Program-made: the position numbers and the translations under genes
Assembly: GCA_024232355.1 (NCBI GenBank)
Contig: JAAEPW010000187.1
Span: 1-64,000, forward strand
DNA length: 64,000 nt
Direction: 5' to 3'
Origin: Chloroflexota bacterium
Lineage (GTDB): Bacteria; Chloroflexota; Anaerolineae; B4-G1
Notes under the pieces: model-generated
The model's database searches: none
The model's input: the letters and a program-made list of their open reading frames with translations, nothing else
What the model was told of the DNA's origin: nothing
Shown here: positions 1-8,957 of the stretch, piece after piece
Layout: each line of letters opens with the position of its first letter
How positions within the stretch are numbered: the stretch's first letter is position 1

Positions 1-1
1 A

Positions 2-1318
2 GCCAGAAAAAAATCACGCCAATCACAAGGTAAAGCACAGCGCCCACCTCAAGCCCAAATTCCATCCTCTTTTGTTCCACCTATGCCAAAGTCAATCGAG
101 GAAACTGGGCTTAACTTGGTATCTCTGACCGACCTAGCAATCAAGATCATGTACTATGAGGGAAATATTTCTGGTTACGGGTTGGCCGAAGAGATGAAAC
201 TCCCCTACCCTGGCGTGGTAGAAACCGTGATGGAATTTCTCAAACGCGAGAAACTGTGCGAAGTAAAAGGAACTGGTGGATACGGAGAGGCAGCCTACCA
301 GTATGCCATCGCCGAAAAGGGGCGTGCCCTGGCGCGTGAAGTGCTGAACCGCAGTCATTACGCCGGTCCAGCTCCCGTTACGCTGGAGGACTATATTCTA
401 TCGGTCAAACTTCAACCCCTGGGTAACGTCACCGTGCACCGGAAGAAAATGCGCCAGGCACTATCTCACATGGTCATCAACGAAAAGACTTTTTCCCAGA
501 TAGGCCCGGCCGTAAACTCGGGTCGGTCGCTATTTCTCTTTGGACATCCGGGTAACGGCAAGACCGCCATCGCCGAGGCCATCGGCAAAATGATATTGGG
601 CGAGGCGATGTACATCCCCTATGCCGTAGAAGTAGCGGGGCAGGTCATCCGGACCTTTGACAATGTCAACCACGTCATGGTTGAACGAGATGGAAAACTG
701 AACCACGACCCACGTTGGGCATACATCCAGCGTCCTGTCATCATCACTGGCGGCGAACTGACCCTGGCGACCCTCGACCTAGTGTACGATGAGTCCAGCA
801 AATATTACGAAGCACCATTCCAGATGAAAGCCACTGGCGGTATGTTGCTGATCGACGACTTTGGACGCCAGCAAGCCCGTCCCCGCGACCTGCTCAACCG
901 GTGGATCGTCCCCCTGGAAAAACGTATCGACTTTCTCACCCTCCACACTGGGCGCAAGATTGAGGTTCCTTTTGACGTTTTGATCGTATTCTCGACCAAC
1001 CTGGCTCCCCGAGACCTGGTCGACGAAGCTTTCCTGCGACGCATTCGCCACAAAATCGAGATCAAGGATCCCAACTGGGAAGAATTTCGTGACATATTCC
1101 AGCGCATGTGCAAAATCAGGGGAGTGCCTTACGATGAAAAGGGATTGGCCTACCTGATCCAGGAGCACTATCTTAAACACGACCATCCCAGACGATCCTG
1201 CCATCCCCGTGATCTCATAGACCAGTTGATCGACACGGCCCGCTATTTGAACGTGCCGCCCATGATGAGCAAAGACTTGATCGACCGGGCCTGCGAAGCT
1301 TACTTTGTCGAAATTTGA
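2..1318 (+). CDS. AAA+ ATPase with N-terminal winged-helix-like domain (5' end outside window)
   Basis: A P-loop AAA+ ATPase, probably a remodelling or regulatory ATPase; its partner is unknown. Numbered from the ATG at 83, residues 10-85 look like a winged-helix domain. The Walker A motif GHPGNGKT is at 154-161. The Walker B strand LLIDDF is near 255-260, with DD-F where DE is usual. A sensor-1-like segment (IVFSTNL) and an arginine-rich FLRRIRHK stretch follow. The frame is open from base 2 through a Gln/Pro-rich, linker-like stretch, and there is no Shine-Dalgarno before the ATG at 83, so the true start is probably upstream of the window. The stop overlaps the TTG start of the next gene, which suggests translational coupling. 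The ATPase fold is secure; the role is not. Confidence 0.85.
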   Translation, partial: ARKKSRQSQGKAQRPPQAQIPSSFVPPMPKSIEETGLNLVSLTDLAIKIMYYEGNISGYGLAEEMKLPYPGVVETVMEFLKREKLCEVKGTGGYGEAAYQYAIAEKGRALAREVLNRSHYAGPAPVTLEDYILSVKLQPLGNVTVHRKKMRQALSHMVINEKTFSQIGPAVNSGRSLFLFGHPGNGKTAIAEAIGKMILGEAMYIPYAVEVAGQVIRTFDNVNHVMVERDGKLNHDPRWAYIQRPVIITGGELTLATLDLVYDESSKYYEAPFQMKATGGMLLIDDFGRQQARPRDLLNRWIVPLEKRIDFLTLHTGRKIEVPFDVLIVFSTNLAPRDLVDEAFLRRIRHKIEIKDPNWEEFRDIFQRMCKIRGVPYDEKGLAYLIQEHYLKHDHPRRSCHPRDLIDQLIDTARYLNVPPMMSKDLIDRACEAYFVEI

Positions 1319-2124
1319 GCCAACGGCTGATGCACTTTTTTAATCACAAACACGTGTTAAACATCGCTCATCGTGGAGCCAGCGCAGTTGCACCGGCCAA
1401 TACGTTGGCCGCTTTTGAAAAAGCGATTGAACTGGGCGCCGACGGCATCGAGTTCGACGTCCATCTTTCAGCTGATGGCGTGCCGGTAGTCATTCACGAT
1501 TTTGATGTAGACGTCACCACGGACGGCAGCGGGCGCGTGGCCGATCTGTTGCTGGCTCAACTCGAGGAACTCGACGCCGGCTCCTACTTTGATCCTGCCT
1601 TTACTGGCGAACGCATCCCCACGCTGGAACAAGTGCTAGAAACGGTCGGGCACCGACTGCTCCTGAACATTGAACTGAAAACTGTCAGCCTGCGTGATAA
1701 TGGGCTGGAACGTATCGTCGTTGCGCAGGTCAAACGACACGGTCTGGACAACGACAAGCGCGTGCTCTTTTCAACGTTCAACCCCTTTTCCATGCGGCGG
1801 GCGAAAAAATTAGCTTCTCACATCCCGGTAGGACTGCTCTATGCGCCAAATCTGCCACTGCCTCTGCGTCGCGCCTGGCTGGCTCGCCTTGCCCCGCACG
1901 AAGCACATCATCCAGAACACACCATGGTGGATGCAAGCTATATGGCTTGGGCGCAGCAACACAACTATCGAGTGAACACATGGACAGCCGACGAACCGAA
2001 TGAAATGCGTCGTCTCATCAACCTGGGCGTGAACGCCATTATCACCAATGTTCCGGACGTTATGCAAGACGTCCGTGCATCCCACACAGCATCATCGAAT
2101 CATGAGCATAATAAAAACCTATGA
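1315..2124 (+). CDS. Glycerophosphodiester phosphodiesterase (GDPD family)
   Basis: Predicted to hydrolyse glycerophosphodiesters to glycerol-3-phosphate plus an alcohol. The TIM-barrel signature is clear: HRGA at about residues 19-22, then the metal-binding E-x-D in GADGIEFDVHLSADG, then the catalytic VVIHDFDVD segment. A C-terminal INTWTADE-like stretch (NTWTADEPNEM) is typical of the family, as is the length of 269 aa. No signal peptide is seen, so it is probably cytoplasmic. The usual PENT after HRG reads PANT here, losing a conserved Glu. The start is TTG at 1315, overlapping the upstream stop; an ATG at 1330 is the alternative. The stop overlaps the next start as ATGA. Confidence 0.9.
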   Translation: MSQRLMHFFNHKHVLNIAHRGASAVAPANTLAAFEKAIELGADGIEFDVHLSADGVPVVIHDFDVDVTTDGSGRVADLLLAQLEELDAGSYFDPAFTGERIPTLEQVLETVGHRLLLNIELKTVSLRDNGLERIVVAQVKRHGLDNDKRVLFSTFNPFSMRRAKKLASHIPVGLLYAPNLPLPLRRAWLARLAPHEAHHPEHTMVDASYMAWAQQHNYRVNTWTADEPNEMRRLINLGVNAIITNVPDVMQDVRASHTASSNHEHNKNL

Positions 2125-3338
2125 CACCATCCGATTTAGAAAACGATACCTCGTCCCGACGTGCAGAACACCCGCCGGGCTACAAACCCAATATGATACA
2201 CATAGCCCTCATCGTCACCGACATGTTGGCTCCAATCTCTCCAGCAGTCCTCACTCCTGCTTGGATAGCGGCGGCAGCCATCGCGTGCTGGCCGTGGGGA
2301 TATCTGCGCATCCCTGTTGCTGCTTTATCATTGATCTTGCTCCTTGTTGACGGGATCAGCTTGGCACTACTTCCCCGACAGGGACGGTCCTTTGGCCCTG
2401 TCACCCCATCACTTTTGGCATTGACTCTCATCCGCACAATGCTCATCTTTGCCGTTGGCCTGCTATGGAACGTCTGGCATGGCCTGCTGCTGATCACCGT
2501 GTTAAACTTTGCTATCGTTGCGGCCTCTATCTATGCCACCTGGATCGAACCATTCCAGATCCAAGTTACCCAGGCCGAACTGCGCTCACCCAAGCTCAAC
2601 GGTCACGCGCCACTGCGGCTGCTCCACATCAGTGATCTACACGTCGAGCATGTCACCATCCGCGAAGAAAAGCTGATTCAGTTGGTCAAAGAACTGGCAC
2701 CCGACGTCATCATCCTCACCGGCGATTACCTCACCCTTTCATCGGTCCACAACACCGTCGCCCAGACCGAGGCGTACAACTTACTTTCGCGCCTCTGCGA
2801 CATAGATGGGCCGCAACGCCCCATCTATGCCATCACCGGCAGCCCCCCGGTAGATCACCCGGATATTGTGCCTGACATCTTTGGGGACCTACCCATAACC
2901 TGGCTCTTGGACGCAACGGAAGAAATACATATCAATGGCCATGACATACGGCTCTCCGGGCTGTGCTGTACGGCAGAGCGCCATCGAGATGTACCACGCC
3001 TGTACCACCTGATGAACGACAAGCCAACACAAACCGTCTTCCCCACTCCATTCACATTGCTACTCTACCATTCCCCAGACTTGATGCCAGAGGCCACCGA
3101 GTTGGGCATAGATCTCTACCTCTGCGGACACACCCACGGCGGGCAGATTCGTCTGCCCATATTCGGCGCGGTCTTTACCAGTTCTGATTTTGGAAAGCAA
3201 TACGAGATGGGCCGGTATGAAAAAGACCACACGACACTCTATGTAAGCCGAGGGATAGGAATGGAGGGTCTAGGTGCACCCAGAGCACGCTTTCTGGCCC
3301 CGCCTGAAATTATCCTGTGGACGCTGTCCTCGTCCTGA
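2121..3338 (+). CDS. Membrane-anchored calcineurin-like metallophosphoesterase
   Basis: About 150 N-terminal residues form several hydrophobic helices. A YkuE-like metallophosphoesterase domain follows: LLHISDLHVEH (D-x-H metal ligands), IILTGDYLT (GD), LLLYHSPDL, and the canonical LCGHTHGGQIRLP near the C-terminus. The family's GNHD motif is replaced by GSPP in AITGSPPVDHPD, which removes the Asn and His that normally contact metal and phosphate. Activity may therefore be altered, or the nearby downstream His may compensate. The ATGA overlap with the GDPD gene indicates one operon. A role in phospholipid or isoprenoid-phosphate turnover is plausible but inferred. Confidence 0.85.
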   Translation: MTPSDLENDTSSRRAEHPPGYKPNMIHIALIVTDMLAPISPAVLTPAWIAAAAIACWPWGYLRIPVAALSLILLLVDGISLALLPRQGRSFGPVTPSLLALTLIRTMLIFAVGLLWNVWHGLLLITVLNFAIVAASIYATWIEPFQIQVTQAELRSPKLNGHAPLRLLHISDLHVEHVTIREEKLIQLVKELAPDVIILTGDYLTLSSVHNTVAQTEAYNLLSRLCDIDGPQRPIYAITGSPPVDHPDIVPDIFGDLPITWLLDATEEIHINGHDIRLSGLCCTAERHRDVPRLYHLMNDKPTQTVFPTPFTLLLYHSPDLMPEATELGIDLYLCGHTHGGQIRLPIFGAVFTSSDFGKQYEMGRYEKDHTTLYVSRGIGMEGLGAPRARFLAPPEIILWTLSSS

Positions 3339-3640
3339 ACACGGGTTGTCGAAGCAGTAGGGGTTGATGATCCACCCTAGTTGATTTTTCATCACCGTTG
3401 GGCTACTCGCCTGTCCAGTAGATAACGCCCTTTCATCATCATTCGGCTTCTTCGACCTTTGGGCTTTCCCCATGTCGTTGTCGGTTGCCTGTATTTGGCT
3501 GATTATCATTTTTTGTACCCAAAAGTGTAAACCAATCTCGGTTTTGTCAGACTGCCCTGTGAAACGATGTCGTTTATTCGACAAAAGAGTTCGTGGTAGA
3601 ATGTGCCAGCCCATGATGCTTCCAGGTGTGCTTGTTGCTT

Positions 3641-3798
3641 TTTCGGCATTTGCTACCGGACACTTTTTTCTTCAGCCATGAATTTCACGAATTATCACGA
3701 ATGAGGATCAAAAATTAGTGTAAATTCGTGCAATTCGTGGCAAAAAATTCAGTATCGGTTGGTCACTTGCATAAAGTGTCCGGTAGTGAATTTCGGCA
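3641..3798. mobile_element. MITE-like element with 14-bp perfect terminal inverted repeats and 8-bp flanking direct repeats
   Basis: CTACCGGACACTTT at 3653-3666 is the exact reverse complement of 3773-3786. Four bases outside each arm lies an identical 8-mer, TTTCGGCA (3641-3648 and 3791-3798), consistent with a target-site duplication around a 142-bp insertion. Inside is a second, imperfect palindrome built from CACGAAT / ATTCGTG units (3680-3742). No ORF is present, so any mobility would depend on a transposase elsewhere. Confidence 0.55.
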
Positions 3799-3964
3799 GA
3801 GAATCAATGCTGCTGAAAAACGATCACTAAAGATGCTGGTCATTTTTACGAAACATACGCTTTCTCCTCGGCATAGTGTGATGCTATTCTGCCACATTCG
3901 CATAATGTGCAAAAATGCCATCTTTTTTCAGGAAAGTCAGACGTGCTATCAACACGTTGCGATG

Positions 3965-3993
3965 TTGACCAGAGAGTAGATTCCCTTTACAAT
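3965..3993 (+). promoter_or_regulatory. Candidate sigma-70 promoter for the histidine kinase at 4198
   Basis: TTGACC (3965-3970), a 17-nt spacer and TACAAT (3988-3993). Each box is one mismatch from consensus. It predicts a leader of about 200 nt before the kinase start. Confidence 0.45.
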
Positions 3994-4197
3994 ACGAGTC
4001 GCCTGAACCAAGAATGATTAGGGGGCAATATGGTTCAGTTAAGACCTGATTTGATCCATTTAGGAGCAGCAGTCCAACCCCATTGGCCGTTTTGGGATCA
4101 AAACCGATCAACGGGATTAGGCTTTTGTCCTTAGCTGAGCCAATATGTATTGTGGTTAGAGATATCCACAAAACACCAACAATTGAGGTTGCTCTAG

Positions 4198-6303
4198 ATG
4201 TCCAAGACAAATGAAAATGCACCATCCAACAGACTGAAAAAACTTGTTGGAACAATCGCTAGATTGCGACTGACTGGCTGGATTGTCAATTTCCCTCCAA
4301 TCGCCTGGGTAGCGCGTGTTGCGGGACGATCCATAGCCAGACATAAAATAGACCACAGCTCTGTTGAAGAGACGCCGGTTGATCAAGCCGTCACTGTCGG
4401 TCTGGAAGCTGCACTCCAGCAAATTGTTCACGATGTTGTAACATCGTTAGGCTATGCCGGAGCGATGGTAGCTACGTACGAGCAAGGGGATGTACTTCCA
4501 GTTCGTGCTATTTACGTGAATCCCAGTTTGGCGACTATGCGGCAGATTCGCAAATGGGAAAAAGATATCTCCCAATACTCGGAACAACCGGTAAGCATCA
4601 CTGATCCAGCCATTGCAAGGGTCTTTGTCTACCAAGATATGTACAAAAACAATCTCAGTGTCCGGGCATTCAAGGCCGGAGGAATCATCGTTAGTGATGA
4701 ACTATACGACCTTTTCACGCCTATTGTCCCGCTTTCTGCCAGGTCAGTTGTCAAAGGTATCCAACAAGCACTTGGTATTCGACAAGTCATAGCCATCCCC
4801 TTTTTCCTCGAAATCTCTGTTGACGGTCAGATAGAAAGAGAAAGCGTTGGCAATCTCTTTGTAGCCAAGCAAAGCGAGATTTCCAAACAGGATAGATTGA
4901 TCCTGTCTGCCTTTGGTCGGCAGGTCGCCGCTGCGATCGAGAGTGAACGACGACGCCTGCATATCGAGGTGACACAAGAGATCATTTTTGCGATGCAATC
5001 CAAATTGCAGTACGAGGAACAAATTCTTCAACAAATTGTGGAGGGCTTGGTGTCTGATCTCGGCTACGTGGGAGCGATGGTGGCTACTTTTGAATCTGAT
5101 AATTCACTCCCGGTTCGCGCTTTTTACATCGATCCTGGTTTAGCCACCGAAGAACAGATACATCAGTGGGAAAACGAAATCGCCCAATACTCGGCACACA
5201 TGGTGAGCATCAACGATCCTGATATTGCACGAGTCTTTGTGTACGAGGACGAATATGAGGATAATCTCAGTGTGCGGGCGTTCAAAACTGGAAGCATCGT
5301 CATCAGTGATGAACTGTACGATCTTTTCAGGCCCATCACCCCTGCCGCTTCCAGACCAGTGGTCAAAGGTATTCAACAGGTACTTGGTATTCAACAGGTC
5401 ATCGCTGTGCCCTTTTTCCTTGAGACATTCGCCGGTGCTCAATTCACACGGGAGATCGTCGGGAATCTCTTTGTCGTCACGCAGTCGAAAAGATTTAGCG
5501 ACGGAGAGCTCAAGTTATTGAAAATGTTTGGTCAACAGGCCGCTGCCGGCATCCGAAATGCACGGCTCTACTACCAGGTAGAGGAACGCCGTCAGGTAGC
5601 GCAGGTATTTGGCAAGATGGCGTTCAGCGCGGCTGCTTCTGTTCATGCCCTCCGCAACCATATTGGCACTTTTCAAATGCACCTCATCTTGATACGATCG
5701 TTGCCTCCCGAACAACAAGACCAAATACTCTCTATCAGTGACAAGATACTGAAACAGTTGGATGAAGCAATGGAGCTTTTGGACCATTTGCACGAACCAT
5801 GGCATGCAACCATCGAAGTTCCGACCGACGTCAACGCTTGCATCAGAAAGGCTCTTGGAAGAGTCATTCAAGACGGCGAAGAAATTCGAGTTCATGAGGG
5901 GATTGTCTCACGTGCGTTGATGGCAGAGGATCTGCCGACTATGAAAACATCACCTGATATGCTCATCGAAGCATTTCGAGTTCTGTTAAAGAACGCGCTA
6001 GAGGCAATCCGGGAAAAGGGCAAAGGTGGAGAATTGAAAATCGAAAGCCGTCTGGCTCCCAATGCGATCGTGGAAGTACTGATCTCTGATACCGGCATCG
6101 GCGTCAAACCGATGAACCTGAGTAAAATATTCGAGATGCGATGGTCCACAAAAAAGGGTGCCGGTATGGGTTTCGGTCTCTTTTGGACCAAGGAATACAT
6201 AGAGGGAGCCGGGGGAACCATCGAGGTTGAAAGTGTTTGGGAAGAGGGCACAACTTTCCACGTGCGCCTTCCCACGAATGTCGAGCAAGTGGACACATTG
6301 TGA
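4198..6303 (+). CDS. Cytoplasmic sensor histidine kinase with tandemly duplicated GAF-like domain
   Basis: Two homologous sensor modules of about 185 aa (residues about 70-250 and 278-460) share runs such as YAGAMVAT/YVGAMVAT, NLSVRAFK, SDELYDLF and VVKGIQQ.LGI. They look GAF-like and arose by internal duplication. The kinase core follows: an H-box-like stretch with VHALRNH (His483 the likely phosphoacceptor), an N-box LLKNALEAI near 599, a G1 box SDTGIGV near 630 and a G2 box GAGMGFGLF. The H-box is divergent, lacking the usual HEIRNPL. No membrane helices are seen, so it probably senses a cytoplasmic or diffusible signal. No response regulator is adjacent. The start is ATG 4198 with a weak AGG upstream. 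It has its own promoter candidate. Confidence 0.85.
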   Translation: MSKTNENAPSNRLKKLVGTIARLRLTGWIVNFPPIAWVARVAGRSIARHKIDHSSVEETPVDQAVTVGLEAALQQIVHDVVTSLGYAGAMVATYEQGDVLPVRAIYVNPSLATMRQIRKWEKDISQYSEQPVSITDPAIARVFVYQDMYKNNLSVRAFKAGGIIVSDELYDLFTPIVPLSARSVVKGIQQALGIRQVIAIPFFLEISVDGQIERESVGNLFVAKQSEISKQDRLILSAFGRQVAAAIESERRRLHIEVTQEIIFAMQSKLQYEEQILQQIVEGLVSDLGYVGAMVATFESDNSLPVRAFYIDPGLATEEQIHQWENEIAQYSAHMVSINDPDIARVFVYEDEYEDNLSVRAFKTGSIVISDELYDLFRPITPAASRPVVKGIQQVLGIQQVIAVPFFLETFAGAQFTREIVGNLFVVTQSKRFSDGELKLLKMFGQQAAAGIRNARLYYQVEERRQVAQVFGKMAFSAAASVHALRNHIGTFQMHLILIRSLPPEQQDQILSISDKILKQLDEAMELLDHLHEPWHATIEVPTDVNACIRKALGRVIQDGEEIRVHEGIVSRALMAEDLPTMKTSPDMLIEAFRVLLKNALEAIREKGKGGELKIESRLAPNAIVEVLISDTGIGVKPMNLSKIFEMRWSTKKGAGMGFGLFWTKEYIEGAGGTIEVESVWEEGTTFHVRLPTNVEQVDTL

Positions 6304-6842
6304 TCTCTACCCAAGACCCGATCATTATTCTACCCCTGTTCCCACCAACGATTGAGATCATCGGCTGGTACCAAAAATGCGTTAAAAATGCACTGTATGA
6401 GCGCATTTTCAGCCTGTTTTAACGAGTTTCATATGGATAGTGAGAGTGTTGCAGAATTCGTGGCATAGCCTTTTTTCCCAAGTCCACGAGCGTTTATTGA
6501 CAAAAGTGACCGTAAAATGACCTCGCATATGCCTTTCTACCTACAAAATAGCTGCAAAATGGCCTGATGGTCATCTTTCATGCTCAGAAACTCTCAAGCA
6601 ACTTGTTCCTCATAGGGCAATCAGGCGCATTCGTTTCATCCAGAAGCAGAACCACGCCGCTTATCTATCTCATCGCAAGCGCGTCATCCAGCATCTGAAT
6701 GGCATCTGAAAAAGTAACGTTGTAGTACTAGGTTGTATTGGTGATGAGGAGAGCGAGAATTGGGCCAGAGTTGGAGACAGAGTGCAGCTGGGTGGAACAG
6801 CGGAAAAGTGGGTTGAGTGCAGTCCAATAATGCAAGAGAGAC
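6304..6842. other. Intergenic region between convergent genes
   Basis: No gene is seen. It holds a weak stem-loop (AAAATGCG 6374-6381 against CGCATTTT 6402-6409) and a larger interrupted inverted repeat, CGTTAAAA / TTTTAACG, around it, just after the histidine kinase. These could end that transcript, but there is no proper U-tract. Confidence 0.35.
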
Positions 6843-8957
6843 TCATTCCCCAACTGGTTGGTCCAGCCTGAGTTGCTCCCAGCGTGCGCCGTCAAAGCGA
6901 ACGAGGCCAGTCTCTGTAGCGAACCAGGCTTGGCCAGTGAGGGGGTGCAAGGCCGCATGGTAGATCTTTTGGGGTAATCCGTCGTCCTGAGTATATGTCC
7001 ACCAAGAACAACCATCATAGTAGGAAATGCCCCGCTTGTGTGCCCATAACCACATACCCCCGACAGTGTCGGCAAGAGGGTGCCGAGGATTTGTAAAGGC
7101 ACCAGGGTTGGGCAAGGTGTTCGTCCTCGTGAGAACCTGCCACGTCTGGCCGTCAAACTGGGCAATGCCGCGATCTTTATCAGTGACCCATAATTGTCCA
7201 CGAGCATCCAATTCCACGCCTGCCACCATTTGGGGTGTACCAGACGGATCGCGTTGAAACAGGTCAGGGTATGCCATCCAATCGCCGTCAGCATGGCGCA
7301 ACAGTCCCCATATAGAAGTGGCGATCCAGATACCGCCGGTATTGTCAACTATGATATCATTGATGCGTCCCTGCCGAAACCGGCTTTTGGTTTTTGGCCC
7401 CAAGTCCGAGAAAACTTGCCAGGCAACGTCCGAGTGTGTCTCGTCTTGCCATGTCATGCGAACCAAACCACAGTCTCCGCCAATCCATACACTTCCATCT
7501 GGGTCGAGTGTCATCACATCGGTATCGCACGAGAGTTCCTCGTTTGACCATCTGAACCCACGCCATTGTTTGCCATCAAAGTGACTGATTGTTCCCAGCT
7601 TGTGACCCACCCATACTCCCCCTGTGCCATCGGGTATGACTCTTGCGACGTACGGAGACGCTAATCCATCCATCTCACGGAAACTTTTCCACTCTTGGCC
7701 ATCAAAGTGCCACACTCCTGGTATTGTCCAGATATTTCCATTTTCATCGAAAAAAATCTCAAAGTAGTATGTACCAAGCCTGTCTGGAATGGTGGCGCCC
7801 ACTGGGTTGTGTTCCCATATCTCCCAATAGCGGAAAAGTCCGCTCCGAGTGCCTATCCAAAGGACACCATTCCCATCCAGTGCCAGGGCAGTGATACCTG
7901 CCAGTTCAGGCGAGGCCAACATCTGCCATTGCTCATTGGTCCGATTGAGTTGTTGATTGCGGCTCAGGTCATTCTCCGTAGCAACCCACATCCGGACGGG
8001 CGAGTTGTCTGATAACAACACGCGCGCCTCACCGACGGGCCGACCAGGAGCGTCAGGCAGAATGGTCCACGTATTTTGCTCCATGTCGAACCAGAGCAGA
8101 CGGTCACCGGCGGCAACCCAGAGATGGCCCCAACCATCCTGACTGAGAGCCGTAATGGCACTTGCAGTCAAAAGCCCTCTCGCAGTCTCTGTGTGTATCG
8201 CATCGCCGTCGCTTCGGGACAGGCCTGTGTCGGTGCCGATCCAGACTGTCCCCTGTGCATCGATTTGTAAGACACGCACCGACACGTCAGTAGTCATAGT
8301 TTGCCAGACTCCATTGAGGTTGCCGGGATTCGGTACAAAGCGGCATAGCCCTTGACTTGTCCCCACCCAAATGCGTCCCTCGTAATCTGCGACAACGGCC
8401 ACGATAGAGTCGGCGATCACGCCACCGTCGGTATTCTGCACAGTGTAGGTCGTCCAGTCGAGCGAATCCTCGCGACCGGGGATGTAGCGACTCAGGCCAT
8501 CCTCTGTAGCAACCCAAACGGTGCCATCAGGCGCAATAGCAACATCGTTCACCTGGTTGTTCCCCAAACCATCGGCAACGGTGATCTGATCGTAAACAAA
8601 AGTGACTGGGTTCCAACGGAACAAACCGCCGTCGGTTGCGACCCATAAAATATCGCTTTGGGGCACGATGGCGTGGACCGATTCGCTACCGATCAGACTG
8701 GGCAGAGGACCGGGTCGGGCCAACCGGAGAGCAAAACGCTCGACAGCTACTGGGGTTGGGATAGATATGACGTCGACCAGTGGCCAGTCGGATATGGATG
8801 CAGACTGGCCATCGGGAAAGGGAGGAGGTAAGCGCTTACGCGGCCTATGATCAGAGCCACCCGAGGATAAGCAGAGGGCAACCACGCAGCCAATAAGAGC
8901 CAGGCCGGTTACTCTCACCAGGAGACGGTGGTGGGATTGCATCGTGGGTGATTTCAT
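6843..8957 (-). CDS. Secreted or membrane-anchored two-component-regulator-type beta-propeller protein
   Basis: Begins with a hydrophobic signal/anchor (about residues 12-32). It contains an LIGC sequence that could be a lipobox, although hydrophobicity continues past the Cys. The rest consists of about twelve Reg_prop-like repeats of the form G.(V/I)W(V/I)(G/A)T..GL.R(Y/F), for example GTVWVATEDGLSRY, GRIWVGTSQGLCRF, GVLWIGTRSGLFRY and GQAWFATETGLVRF. These predict one or two beta-propellers like the periplasmic half of hybrid two-component sensors. Here no kinase, HTH or cytoplasmic output domain is attached. The start overlaps the stop of the Asp-box protein gene upstream (ATGA), so the two are co-expressed and may act as a pair. 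Ligand unknown. Confidence 0.8.
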   Translation of the reverse strand: MKSPTMQSHHRLLVRVTGLALIGCVVALCLSSGGSDHRPRKRLPPPFPDGQSASISDWPLVDVISIPTPVAVERFALRLARPGPLPSLIGSESVHAIVPQSDILWVATDGGLFRWNPVTFVYDQITVADGLGNNQVNDVAIAPDGTVWVATEDGLSRYIPGREDSLDWTTYTVQNTDGGVIADSIVAVVADYEGRIWVGTSQGLCRFVPNPGNLNGVWQTMTTDVSVRVLQIDAQGTVWIGTDTGLSRSDGDAIHTETARGLLTASAITALSQDGWGHLWVAAGDRLLWFDMEQNTWTILPDAPGRPVGEARVLLSDNSPVRMWVATENDLSRNQQLNRTNEQWQMLASPELAGITALALDGNGVLWIGTRSGLFRYWEIWEHNPVGATIPDRLGTYYFEIFFDENGNIWTIPGVWHFDGQEWKSFREMDGLASPYVARVIPDGTGGVWVGHKLGTISHFDGKQWRGFRWSNEELSCDTDVMTLDPDGSVWIGGDCGLVRMTWQDETHSDVAWQVFSDLGPKTKSRFRQGRINDIIVDNTGGIWIATSIWGLLRHADGDWMAYPDLFQRDPSGTPQMVAGVELDARGQLWVTDKDRGIAQFDGQTWQVLTRTNTLPNPGAFTNPRHPLADTVGGMWLWAHKRGISYYDGCSWWTYTQDDGLPQKIYHAALHPLTGQAWFATETGLVRFDGARWEQLRLDQPVGE

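Larger units (their letters stand above)
3339..4197 (+). other. Non-coding region of about 860 bp
   Basis: No convincing gene is seen on either strand; the short open frames lack ribosome sites and protein-like composition. It contains the MITE-like element at 3641-3798 and a sigma-70-like promoter at 3965-3993 for the histidine kinase downstream. No clear rho-independent terminator follows the metallophosphoesterase gene. Confidence 0.6.

Noticed and set aside
3884..4255. 123-codon minus-strand frame across the histidine kinase upstream region
   Set aside because: No ribosome site and overlaps the promoter and start of the kinase gene.
6728..7348. 206-codon minus-strand frame overlapping the Reg_prop gene in another frame
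   Set aside because: The propeller frame carries regular repeats through the same bases; this one does not.
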